Assembly (NCBI GenBank): GCA_028583415.1
Contig: CM053275.1
Span: forward strand, 81,096,805-81,160,804
DNA from: Protea cynaroides
Lineage: Eukaryota > Streptophyta > Magnoliopsida > Proteales > Proteaceae
DNA length: 64,000 nt
Direction: 5' to 3'
Made by a program: the position numbers and the translations under genes. This document shows positions 12,022 to 23,380 of this stretch, in pieces. The notes beneath the pieces were generated by a model. That model saw only the letters and a list, made by a program, of their open reading frames with translations, had not been told where the DNA came from and made no database searches. How positions within the stretch are numbered: position 1 is the stretch's first letter; every line of letters starts with the position of its first letter.

Positions 12022-12176
12022 TTCAGCCGTTGGAACAAGGCAGTATTCAGTCAGGGTTACTGGGGCAATATTTAATCGAAGAGTACTAGGCAGTATTTAG
12101 TCAAAAAGTACAAGGCAGTATTTAACCAAAGAAGGCAGTATTTAGCTAAAGGATAAAGGTGGTGTCTAGTCGAGGT
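12022..12176 (+). repeat. Degenerate ~24-bp tandem repeat near copia 3' end
   Basis: Units of the form GGCAGTATTTAGCCAAAG occur about six times with variable spacing (for example at 12041, 12071, 12092, 12113 and 12132). A2 has a cleaner version at 62188-62330. The repeat therefore belongs to family A and is not a local expansion. Confidence 0.65.
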
Positions 12177-12490
12177 ATGGTATTATATTTTTAGATTATT
12201 TGAATACCATGTTTTAGTTGCCCATAAAGGTTTTGTGACACTTTGATTAAGGTTCTTTAATTAGGTTTGGACTTGCATGAGAGTTTAATTTCATGCATTC
12301 TCTCAGGCGATTCATGTATTGAGTAGACCTTTGTTGTGGCTGACAGAAGGTTATACACTGTATATTGAGGTGTATTATTCGTTATTGCTTGCATTGGAAA
12401 GCTTGATGTATGTTTCAAAGTTAGTGACGATTTAGTATGTTGGATTCCGTGGCCACACTGGTTGACGATGGTTTTGTAATTAATATAGCC

Positions 12491-12502
12491 CAAGTAGGAG
12501 AT
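12491..12502 (+). other. Polypurine tract of copia A1
   Basis: CAAGTAGGAGAT directly precedes the 3' LTR. A2 has CAAGTGGGAGAT at the same place, and copia B has the same sequence next to its 3' LTR. It primes plus-strand synthesis in LTR elements. Confidence 0.75.
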
Positions 12503-12897
12503 TGTTAGATTTATGTGGGCTTAATTAATCGTCTAAACCAGTTATTCAGTTGGAGTCCAATGAACACGGTAAAACCAGTTTGGTTTGGTTTGTCACATGG
12601 TATGCGATAGGTTTGGTAATCCTAATTCTATTGTGGGAAGGGTTTTAGGTTACAACAGTATTCTATAAATACTGGGTTAGAGTCTCCATAGCCATAGTTA
12701 ATCAGTTCTCTATGCACCCATTAGCGAGAGACATCAGGATATCCTCTCGAGTCTGTGGAAGGCTGTAATCGAGAGATTTTGATCAAAGCTTAGAGTGTTT
12801 TGGAGCTTGTGGGAATCGATCCCTTCAAACATGCATGTCTTTATTATTAATCAATTATGATTTTCACATTCTATTCTAGGGTTCATGTGTAGATTGG
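12503..12897 (+). repeat. 3' LTR of copia A1, left part
   Basis: Starts TGTTAGATTTATG and matches the 5' LTR up to GTGTAGATTGG, where the gypsy element begins. The last five bases, ATTGG, are the left copy of the gypsy target duplication. Confidence 0.9.
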
Positions 12898-15800
12898 TGT
12901 TGTCGATGGATTATGTTCAGGCTCCTAGATCAAGTCACGTAGCTGAAACACAGTAATAATGTAAGACCCGTATCGAACTAACCGGTCTTACCACCTTGTA
13001 TCAGGTCTACCTATCATGGTCGAGCCAAGTGAACCCAGTGCGTGAAGAAACCACAAGATCAAGTATGAAATATAACTAAAAAACAGTTAAATATGAGTGT
13101 GTGGTCGCATGCCTAAAAGGTGTGACCGACCCCACCTCAAAAGAGTCCAACCCATGACATTTTTGGTCGTGGGGTTGCACGTTTTAAAATGTAGAGTCAC
13201 GGATTTTGTAACCCTACCTGCGACCCTACACCCTAGGGTCGCATGTTTTAAAAACGTAGGGTCGCAGTATGTCCGACCCTACATGCTACCCTACGAAAAC
13301 AGCAAGAACAAAAAATTAGGAAACCTTCCTAATTCGAAGGGGGTCATTCCTAAACTCATTGGGGGTTATTATGGAGGGTTTTTCTCTATAAATAAGACGT
13401 CCCTAAGCCTCTTTTACTCCTTTAGAACCCTAATTAAAAGTGAGAGAAAGAAAAAGAGAAGGAAGAGAAGAAGAGAAGGAAACTTGAAGAAGAAGACTAA
13501 GGAAGAGGAGGAAGTTCAGAGAAACCTCTGAATTAATGTATGAACCTAATTCCCTACCTGAATAAGAGAGCCTAGAATAGTTTATGAAGAACATAGGATT
13601 AGGAGAAATCCAAATCATCCATCCATGGATAGATTCCAAGAGATTCCATGGAGGAAATCATTATGGACAATGAATGGTGTATAAATTGTAGTTTTGAGCC
13701 ATAGAATAATCATAGAATGGACCATTTAGTAAGCCAAAGGATACAAACATGAAGGAATGGACTGTTGAGTGAAAGGTCAACTCAGAAAATGTGTGGTCAT
13801 CCGACCCTACAAGACCACATGATCGACCACATGCCCTCGGGAAGTCCCAGGGAGGGTGTGGTCGCACGTAGGGTCGAATGATATCCGACCCTACATGCGA
13901 CCCTACACCCTAGGGTCACAGAAACTACTACCCTAGGTGCGACCCTACCCTGCGATCCTACCCCTGTGGTCCTAGAAACTGCTACCCTACCTGCGACCCC
14001 TCAGCTACTGTTATTTTAAACATATGGGGATTAATTCTAATTAAAATTTATCGGCTTGTTAGGTATTTCCAGTGATTTAAAAGTAAATTATAAAGCTTGA
14101 ACGATGATCTACTAGTAATCAAAGGTAAGGGAACAAGACCTCAACTAATTGGCTAATAATAAACTGTTTTTGTTTATTGAGTCCGATGCCATGAATGATT
14201 CTATGCTTGTATGTGTGTAATGTGCATTTAACATGTCATCCAATATTTCTGCTATTACTGTTCATGCATATTTAATTTCGTTTATTTATAACATGATGAT
14301 GATGATGCTAGGAATAAGCATGTGAATGTTTATGTGTGGTTAGTGTACTTGATGCGAGTGGGGCATCAGGGGGAGGACGTGACATTGTGGTTCATCCAGG
14401 TCACTAGACTCTAGCTCTATCTCTACTCAAGTCTTGTCTACTAACATCGTCGTATCGTCATTACCTTAGCAGAGCTATTACGTCGTAGGGCATCAGGGGA
14501 GGTGGTCTCGGACCGTGTAGTCTCTGACTCTGCCGGGGGGCCTTAGCTCTATCTCTATGGACGTATTGAGGGATGCTGGGGTGGGGCCTTGGATACACTG
14601 TTTGACATTAGGATTGGTTAGTTGCAGGCCCAGTTTGCAAGCCCTCGCCAATAGGGGCTTACGTATTGGTATGGGTAAAGCATCAGGGGAAGTGTGATGC
14701 GGTGCGGTCCTAAGCACTTTAGCTCTATCTCTATTCCATGGTGGGTTCATGTGGGGGCGGCAATGGTGTTTGATCCATTGGGCGGTTCCACGCATTCGTG
14801 TATAGAGGTGCGGCGGCCACCTATCCTTTCTATTACACATTACAAACTTATGAACCAAACCAAGGATATGAATTGAATGCATACATATGTTTGTTGCATT
14901 GTTTTGTTTACTCACTGAGCTCAAGTTGGAGAGCTGACCCTCGCGCACGTAATTATTTTTAGTTTCTGATGTTGCAGGTATTACGGCTGAAGATTATGTC
15001 GACACGCCAACATACGAACAGGTGGCGGCTATGATGAGCAAGTTGTGGAGGACTATTGTGATTCGTTAAGTGAGCGTTCCAACTTAGGATACGCTTAGTG
15101 TTTAACTTTCGTATTTGGATATTGAAATATGTATTAAATTATGTTTTGGTTACTTGGAGATAAATAGAATATTAATTATTTATCATGATTAGACCTCAAT
15201 TCATTATCTGTAAGACTTCTGCTATTTACTTTATTATCTCTGATTAATGTGGAATGTGTTTTAGTTTAACATGGTGGGGATAGCCTATTCGAGATCCTGG
15301 TTGAACCGTTGGTTTATTGACGGATCATTACACCATTCTGGTTGGTGCAGAATTGGGGTGTGACAAATAAAGTAGGTGGGATATACCCCGGGTTCACTCC
15401 GATGCCAAAGTTAGTGGATTCTAATGACAATCAGAATGGAGTTCTTAGTGAAACACTAGAACTCCTTAAAGATGAGGTTCCCTGAGATACAAGAGATTCA
15501 GTAGCTTCCTCCGCCCCAGTGAGGTAGACTAGGAGTAGAAGATGGAACAAGGATTATCTCAAAGGAACTTATGTGAGCCATACCTGAACCTTGGTACTCT
15601 CTCTTTTTTGGGATAGGAAGTTCCGGATCCTTTGCAATCGATATTCTTTCACTACTTATAGGTCCAATTAGAAACTTCATGAACAAACCTCTCCTCACCT
15701 ACCGCCATCTCCATCACCTCATATCTAGAGAACCATAGGTCATAGGGGATTATGAACCCTTACGATGGTGCTTGGATGTCTTGTCAGTCGTTTACGATCC

Positions 15801-16197
15801 TCCTCGACCTTCTTCGACCCCCTTTTAGTCCACGTCCTCCATATCTTCTAACAAGTGTATCTATTCTTACTCTTTTATTGAGTGTTAATCTTACTTTTTA
15901 TCGATTCGGTCTACTATAGGGTGACCTGGCCAGTCAAATCCGCCTACTTGGCATTTATGATTATTGTTGATATTTATGAACATTAATGGCAGATCATTAA
16001 ATGCCCACCTACCTCCATCAATCTGTCAAATAATGGCCTGATTATCCAGAAGGGGGTCGAACATAATTTCATATTCCAAACATCTTTTATCCTCATGCTT
16101 CGTACCTTGGTTGCGTGCCACGTGTCCTATTCTTCAAGGATTGTCACAGGTTCTCCATCCACGGTCCAAGTTAAATATATTATTATTTCCCCCAACA
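12898..16197 (-). repeat. 3' LTR of the Tat element, interrupted
   Basis: The LTR consists of 12898-12959 and 15366-16197, about 0.9 kb once the C1 insertion is removed. It matches 29774-30672, including the block 'CTCCGATGCCAAAGTTAGTG'. A shared segment at about 15525-15650 is almost unchanged between the two LTRs. Confidence 0.9.
12960..15365 (+). mobile_element. LTR-like unit C1, probable solo LTR
   Basis: A 2406-bp unit starting TGTAAGACCC and ending GGGGTGTGACA, flanked by AATAA (12955-12959 and 15366-15370). The pre-insertion sequence is confirmed by the intact 5' LTR of the same Tat element ('GATAATAAAGTGGG' near 29832). It has a TATAAATAAG box near 13388 followed by CT-rich leader sequence, three TAGCTCTATCTCTA motifs (14412, 14544, 14720) and a short conserved peptide-coding stretch near 14970-15060. 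The TG...CA ends, the 5-bp duplication and the lack of any gag/pol fit a solo LTR. The long LTR is typical of Del/Tekay chromoviruses, which is inference. Confidence 0.8.
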
Positions 16198-16207
16198 GAT
16201 CCCCTTC
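16198..16207 (-). other. Polypurine tract of the Tat element
   Basis: On the minus strand GAAGGGGATC abuts the 3' LTR start TGTTGGGGG. Its position and purine content fit plus-strand priming. Confidence 0.6.
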
Positions 16208-16734
16208 GTCTCCTCAGTATCGTTTTGACTAGAGGAGACACAGTTATGGGGAAAATACTTCTTTCGTCTGCACGCGGCGATATATCCGTAGATTCCCTGA
16301 TGTTATAGTAGTCACGAGCCACCTTTTCTCCTATTTTTTTAAGACTTAAATGCTCACTTCCCTTGTGTAACATTTGTAATGTTTCATAACAGCCTGAGTT
16401 GGCCCTAATTGAATGCTCCCGATGACGTTTCTATTTCGATTGAGCCATTGCTTTGAACTATCGACGTTTATCCCACCATTTCTCATCCATCGGGACCGTC
16501 CACGCGTTATTTCCCTGTCCAAGCATCATATCCGCAGCTTGATTGATGGTCACACCGCTCGAAACCATCATGACTGTCAGATGGGACCCGCCTGTGAGCA
16601 AACTTGATTCGATCAGCTACAGTGCTTTCTTAGAGTTTGTCTCGCCTTAAGCTTTTCCGTTCGGCGTATTCAATCTTGTGCAGAGCGCTCTTGCTCCTTC
16701 GTGGGGAGTTTTCGATGTTCCGCTTGATCTTCGA

Positions 16735-19700
16735 GTAAGTCTCAAGATTTCTTCTTTTTTATTCTTATTTTTTCGTCCTTAACCAGTCATGGCTCACGAT
16801 AAGGCCGTTGTCAGCCGCGCTTCTGAGATTACTCTGCATCTATTGTAGCCTCGGAGATGTACCTAGGGTGAGGGTACCTCAAGTGGTAACCCCGAAAGTC
16901 CTCCCCACGATGCTTCTAGTGCAGCCGGTCCTCATTGCGTAGCTTCTTCCCTGAAACCCCTAATGATTGAGGCCAAAATCCAAAATCTTAGGGCTTCCTT
17001 TCTTGTCCCTGAATCCGTTGAGTTGATAACTCCGGACCAAGGAGACTGAGCCTGCCACCCCTATTTTCATAGGATGGTGGTGAATTATAATATGTTCTTA
17101 TCTGGATTTCGCTTTCCTTGCCACCCTCTTGTATTCGAGATCTTGGGCTACTACGGCTTGGCCCCTACTCAGCTTCTGCCCAATTCCTGGGCTCACATCC
17201 ATTCCTTTATCATCTTCTTTCTCCATTGTCGAGAGCCTCCCTCCCTAAGGTTCTTCTAATTTTTATTCGACATATGAGTCATTAATTGGACTAACTCTCT
17301 GACCCACAAGATCGAGCCGAGTAGCACCTATTATTTCTTCCATCGGAATTTAGAGGAGGTTCCCCCAATGATCGAGTCCACCCCTTCCTCAGTCCCCCAT
17401 TGGAAGGATAAATTCTTCGGGGCCATAGTGAGACGAGGCCATAGCCTTATGGGCATGCATGCCTTTCCCATCGGTAATCCATGGCAGTTCACGATCCCTC
17501 AGTGGTAAGGGTCGTCCCGATCTTAACACCACTTGAGATGAAGACCCTTCAGAGGGTAAAAGATAGAGGGAGAGCAGTCCAGTACAAGGACCTGAGCAAT
17601 AACAAGTTTTCGTTCCTGCACAGGCTGAGTAACTTCCCTTTCGACCCCTGACCATAGTAACTTGTCGTTCGGCATCCTTCATTTTGTATTTTCATTCGAC
17701 TCCTGACACTGAATGGTTGGTTCTTTAAGCAGTGGAGGGTCTAGATGACAACATGTGGAGGATCTGATGGGGGCGGACCTGTTCCGCCATCAGAAGAGGG
17801 AAAGAGAGGAGATAATCGCCACTGTGGCCTAGAAGCTGAAAGCTCTTGAGAGGGCCACTGATACAGCTCTTGCCCTTCCTGCAGAAATCCCTCCACCACC
17901 TTCTGAGGATGCAGTCCCATCTTTCGACCCTGCAGCCCGGGTCGATCCATCTGTTGAACCCGAGCTAGTGGGAGAACGAGCTTTTGACCCCTTAGCCCCT
18001 GCAAAAGAGCCTGTTGCCCTTCCGATCATCGACATTGCTGAGGATGGTATATTCTGCTCTTTTTTACTTTCTATCTTTTTATTCTGTAGTTTCGAACCCC
18101 AAACTATAATTCTGAGCGTTTTGCCTTTCTTATTTTTTACTGAGGATGACGATGACCAGGCCAAGTTTCGGAGACGTTGCGCCGATCGAAGAGGAGGAAG
18201 ATCACCTCTGAGACCCTCAGGATCATCTACCCCGAGGACACTCCTCAAGATATTCTGCAGAGGATTCCAGCAGAACCTTTGCCACTGTAGTCCCTTCCCC
18301 CGCTAGATGTGGCCATCCACTTTGCTCCTGCCAGTCTTTTGAGCAGCGCTTCCCTCATTTCCATTACTATCAACATCCTAGAGGTTCCTCTCGCCCCTGC
18401 TGGGACCACCAACACAGGCTTTCTAGCCAGTTCGGCCCCTCTAGGATCTTCTTCCCTCCTTGTTGTAATACCCACTACAAGAGCACACCGCAACAGCAAC
18501 ACTACAACATTCAAGTACAGCAACCCCAGTACAGTCATCCAGCTCAGTGGCTACAGCATCACCAACCATCCCAATGGACTTGACGGTGGTGATTACCTTC
18601 CGACCAATTTTGGAGGGCCTACCTCCAGTGGTCCCCTCCACCTTTCCACAGATAGCTACGCTGTCCATACCAGTACAATCTTCTCCCCCGGGCCTGCCTA
18701 TAGATGTCACTGCCAAAGGCAAAGGTCCAGCCCTGATGCCTCCAGTGTTTACTCATGACCCTGCTTCGACCCCAAGTTCGAGCTCAATAGCAGCCTCGAA
18801 TCCAAGTTCAACTCCTACTCTTGCCACTTAAAGCTCCACAGCAGCCTCAGCATTATTTACTCCTCAATGGAAGGTCCTTGTCACAGATAATGACATATTT
18901 GACAAATCTGTGGCTTAGGAGATAGCCTACCACGGTGCAGATGTAAACTTTTTTAGGCAAGCCAAGCTCGAGACCATCGATCAGAGCCAATGTGCGGCCT
19001 TGTACTAGGTGAATTTTTTTTTTACTCATACATATCTCATATCCGCTTCTGGTTTATTTCGCAGTTGATGTGAGAAACGAACTACTATTTAAGATGTTAG
19101 TGAGTCCGCTCGCAAGCTTAAGGAAGTGCAGGCCTTGGCTCAACAGAGTAACGAGCTTCTTTTGACCACCCTGGCAGAGCGCCACCAGGTCATTCGCAAT
19201 CGAGATGCTATCATTTTGGCTTGGACAGAGGCAGAGCAAAATTGGATCGAGGAGAGAGAGATAACATGTCCTCTGAACTAGAGGTGGTTGAATAAGAGAG
19301 GGATGATGTGGAGGCCTACGCTAAGGAGGCAAAGGATCGAGCCAATGATGCCGATATAAAATGGTGATCCGTCGAAGCATCTTTGGACCTGAACTGGAGG
19401 TGGCTTGCCGATGAAAAAACCAAGTACAGGATGCTCAATGAGCATTTCACCGCTCGTGCCAAGGTCTTCGAGGCCACCCAGAAAGAATTGGCAGAAGTGC
19501 GGTTATCCAATGTGGTTGTGGTGGATCAGCTTGGGGCAACCACCTCCCTTAACAATCAATTGGAGCAAGAGGTTAAAGATCTCCAGGGGGCCCGTGACGC
19601 ACTGATAGGAGAGAAGACAAACCTGTTGGCCGAGAATGATAGGTTATAGGCTGAGTTGACTTACTCCTTGACCAGAGAGAAAGCCCTCAAAGAGGAGATA

Positions 19701-20248
19701 GCCACCATAAAGGATCAAGGTGTCGACCTGCAATCTACCATGACTCGCCTGGCGGAAGAATTGGCCCAGGCTCATGCGACCACCGCTTGCCTAACCCAAG
19801 ATCTATCCCAGGCCCATACAGCTTTAGACCAAGATAAGGAAAAGACCCTGAGAATCTTGTTGGAGTCTGATGATATGGAGGGTCTTCTTAGGAAAGAAAG
19901 GGCTCGAGCAGTCAGGGAGGCCTCCTCATGGTTCACTCGCAATTATCTGCCCATTTTCCACCCTTCGAATTTTCCTGTAGCCCTCTGATGAACAAGGTGA
20001 CTCGAGACAAACTTGGTCAGCCTTCAACTCTCCCTCCTCCAACGGTCTCTAGAATTGAATTGGCGATGGTAGTACATTCTCCTCCTCAAGAAGTTGCTCT
20101 TTTGTCTATTGTTCCACCTCAAGAAACCCCAGGAACAACTTCTGAAGATCCCTTCTCTGTCCCTTTAGAAGAAACCCCTGGTACCACTTCTTCAGAGACA
20201 CCTCCAACAGATGCATTACCTACAAAATCTTCTAAGGGGCAAAACTGA
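16735..20248 (+). pseudogene. Antisense gene of the Tat element (Transposase_28-like domain, coiled coil)
   Basis: It runs opposite to gag-pol, between pol and the 3' LTR. A start ATG at 16789 follows a possible leader intron (GTAAGT at 16735 to CAG at 16786; 52 bp is short for a plant intron). At 17074-17255 the frame reads 'MFLSGFRFPCHPLVFEILGY' and then LAPTQLLPNSW, the hallmark of PF04195, the plant 'putative gypsy-type transposon' domain. WKDKFF follows near 17400. Two further GT...AG introns fit at 18047-18144 and 19009-19064. The C-terminal part (19383-19960) is a long Glu/Lys/Leu coiled coil, then a Pro/Thr/Ser-rich tail ending at 20248. Stops at 16846, 17258 and 19647 disable it. Such antisense ORFs are known in Tat elements; their function is unknown. 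Confidence 0.75.
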
Positions 20249-20257
20249 CCACCCCAG

Positions 20258-20292
<35 letters not shown>

Positions 20293-20525
20293 TTTGCTTA
20301 CTTGATACAAAGTAACCACACTTTTTTTTTTTAACACTTTGCTTACTCGATACAAAGTAACAACAAAGTAACCACACTACTACCCCCCTGTCTGATAGTG
20401 CTGTGCTTTGCCTACAACTATGAGATAGAATTGAAGGGCTTGTGATGTTTGAACTAAAGTCAAAGATTACCCTTTAAATCGATGGGCTTAGTCTCCGATT
20501 GAGACAATCTACTTATTGATTACCA

Positions 20526-21115
20526 AGAACCCTAGACTCGTAGGCCTTTTCTTTTCGAGACCCGTAGGCTTTTTCTTTTTTAGACCCTTAGGCTTTTTCT
20601 TTTTGAGATCTTTAGGTCATTTTCTTTTGGAGACCCGTAGACCTTTCCTTTTCGAGACCCGTAGGCCTTTCCTTTTAGAGACCCGTAGGCCTTCGCTTTT
20701 CGAGACCCATAGGCGTTTTCTTTTTGAGACCCTTAAGCCTTTTCTTTTTGATACCCTTACGCTTGTTCTTTTTGAAACCTTTAGGGCTTTCCTTTTTGAA
20801 GCCTGTAGGCCTTTCCTTTTCGAGACCAGTAGGCCTTTGCTTTTCGATACCCGTAGGCCTTTTTTTTTTAGACCCTTAGGCCTTTTCTTTTCGAGACCCG
20901 TAGGCCTTTCCTTTTTGAGACTCGTAGGCATTTGCTTTTCGAGACCTGTAGGCCTTTTCTTTTTGAGACCCATAGGCCTTTTCTTTTTGAAACCCTTAGG
21001 CCTGTTCTTTTTGAAACCCTTAGGCCTTTCCTTTTTGAAACCCGTAGGCCTTTTCTTTTAGAGACCCGTATGCCTTTGCTTTTCGAGACCCGTAGGCCTT
21101 TCCTTTTCGAACCAT
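20526..21115. repeat. 24-bp minisatellite of the Tat element
   Basis: About two dozen tandem units of the form GACCCGTAGGCCTTTCCTTT followed by TCGA fill 590 bp. Units vary in CCCG/CCCT, CTTTTCG/CTTTTTG and length. The long open frames across it (for example a repetitive 181-residue frame) are a by-product of a unit length divisible by three. It lies between the end of pol and the antisense gene, that is, in the untranslated 3' region of the element. A T-rich tract (20262-20288) is next to it. Confidence 0.9.
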
Positions 21116-21234
21116 AGTTGAAGACTTTTTCTTTTTGAAAAGCTTAATATCTGAATATGACTATCTGCTCATTCAAATAGAGATGGCTAAGTGTGAAAGA
21201 ATATCTCATTAATTAAAAGAAAAACCTTACATAT

Positions 21235-22285
21235 AGTATCTTAGGACGTTCTTGGAATACCAAGTGTATGGTATGGCCGACCCACCCATGGTCTCCAAGT
21301 GATACGACCCCGGTCTAGTAGCTTTTGTGACCTGGTACGGTCCCTTCCAATTTGGGGTCAACTTGCCTTGTTGAGTGGGTGTTGTTACAGTGATTGAAAC
21401 AAATTCTCTTTGACCCTGAAATTATAGTACTTAGCTATTTTTTACTGGTATGCGGCGATGTGTAGTCGAGCGGTCTCATGAACATCTTCCAGAAGGTCCA
21501 AGTCCATAAGTAGATTGTCTTTGTTGGTTTCCTCATTAAAATTCAGTACTCGATAGCTTTTTTCCACCACTTCGATCGAGATAACAACTTCTGATCCGAA
21601 AGCAAGCTTAGAAGGAGTGGCTCCTATGGCAGTTCTTTCTATAGTTCAATACGACCATACCACATTGGGCAACTCCTGAGCCCATAAGTTCATTTTCTCT
21701 TCCACTCGCCGTGCTAAGCCATGTAGCAGGGTGTGGTTAGTGATCTCTGTCTGTCCGTTAGTCTCTGGGTGTACCACTGATACAAATCTATGACTAATGC
21801 AATAGTCGCAGTAGAATTTATGAAAGACTCGAATTGAGAACTGTGGACCATTGTTTGTAATCAGTACTTGAGGGATCCATACCTGTAGAGCACATAAAGT
21901 CTGAAGAACTCCACCGCTTTATGTGCAGTAACCTTCGTCATTGCCTTTATTTCGATCCATTTGGTGAAGTAATCAATTGCCACTAGAACATATCGAAGTT
22001 GTCCTTTTGCTTGTGGGAATGGTCCCAGAATATCCATACCCCATACTACGAAAGGGATGGATGACGGGATGAGCTATAGTTGGGCACATGGGCGATGAGA
22101 CATGGTAGAATGCTTCTAACACGGCTCACAGGCTTTGGCGTATCTCTCACAATCCTTCATCATATTGGGCCAGTAGTAGCCCATTCGAATAATCTTGAAA
22201 CACATGGTGCATCCGCATTGGTGTGCTCCACAGATGTCCTCATGTACCTCTGCCATGATATATTCGGCCTTAGAATGGGGGACAC
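21235..22285 (-). pseudogene. Tat integrase, decayed
   Basis: Integrase joins the cDNA to host DNA. The zinc-binding HHCC module is present at about 22265-22116 (VHEDICGAH...C..C with GYYWPNMMKDCERYA). The catalytic core follows: WGMDILGPFPQAKGQLRY, with the first Asp, and then AIDYFTKWIE, near 22035-21950. Downstream, stops and shifts break the frame in the region of the second Asp and the Glu. The C-terminal 'PKLEGTVPG' segment is near 21345. The reading frame through the HHCC module is continuous with the second RNase H upstream. Confidence 0.8.
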
Positions 22286-22399
22286 AGCGAAGTAAAGGAA
22301 AAGTGTGAAATTTCTTGTAGAATACCTTGTCATGAATGACATAAGACCCTGCCTGAGCTTGAATGCATCGAGCTTCCTTCTTGTCTTCTGGCAGCATAT

Positions 22400-23380
22400 T
22401 TTTCCTTAAATAAGTGAGTAAAGGATCCATCCAACAGGGCTCGATGTCTATGATCATAACTTCAGCCGCTGGGTCGGTGCTTTGTTGAGACAAATGTTCC
22501 ACATACACCGGTACATCGAAACTGTTTAGATCGCTCGACCCCAAGTAGGAGAGTGCATATGCTTCTGTGTTCTGATCACGGGTTATGCTGATCATCTCAA
22601 ACTTCTCTAGGGGTTCGATTAACTGCTTTACAAGGGCCAAGTATTTGGCGAGATGTTCCTGTCGGGCTTCATAGACCCCTGTAACCTGTCGCACGACCAC
22701 TTGAGAATCTCCATGAACCAGTAAGCATTTTACTCCTAGTTTTCTGGCTAACTTAAGCCCAGCAACCAGGGCCACGTATTTTGTAACATTATTGGTTGTG
22801 GAGAAGCCAAAGCGTACTGATGTCAATACCTTGAATCCTTCGGGACTAATGAGGACAATTCATGCTCTAGTATTTTCCTTGTTGGAAGCTCCATCTATGT
22901 ACATGACCCAGGAAGGTTCTTCGGGGTTGAGAAAATTTTGACTTTAGCTTCCTCGAGTGCTCTTTCAGCATTCGACCCTTCTTCTTCTCCATCTGGGAGG
23001 GTGCTTTCTATCAAGAAATTCGCCAAGGCTTGTGCTTTGATGGTAGTTCGGGGTTGAAACTTAAGGTCAAATTTCTCCAACTAGACAGCCCAATTGATCA
23101 TTCAACTACACATCTGCTCTGGAGAGGAACTTACTCAAGGGTCGATCTATCAGTACAGTGATGGAGTGAGACTGAAAGTATGGCCATAATTAATGGGCAA
23201 AAACGGCCATAGCAAGGGCTAATTTCTCAATTAATTGATATCGGGTCTGTGCATATAGTAACACCTTGTTGATGTAGTAGATAGGATGTTGCAACTTGTC
23301 GATCTCCTTGATTAATACCCCACTAACCGCACATGGGGACACCGTCAAATAAAGTAGCAATTGTCTCCCGTCTCTGGTTT
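22400..23380 (-). pseudogene. Tat dual RNase H region
   Basis: RNase H removes RNA from the RNA:DNA hybrid. Two domains follow RT. The first (23380-about 23090) has the gypsy RNase H pieces AVSGVLIKE, YQLIEKLALAMAVFAH and HSITVLIDRPLSKFL, broken by stops. The second (about 22905-22530) is the extra plant/archaeal-type domain of Tat elements, with YIDGAS (first Asp), HGDSQVVVRQV (later Asp) and ITRDQN. Where active copies have a Glu-rich 'NEAEYEAL' segment, this one reads NVTKYVAL, so the catalytic Glu is lost. The second domain is open from 22826 into integrase. Confidence 0.8.

Noticed and set aside
17829..18758. Several frames of 90-149 residues on both strands
   Set aside because: Most are shadows of the antisense gene or cross its candidate intron.
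20516..21117. Long repetitive frames on both strands (for example 181 and 118 residues)
   Set aside because: They follow from a 24-bp repeat with a period divisible by three; no protein family is expected.
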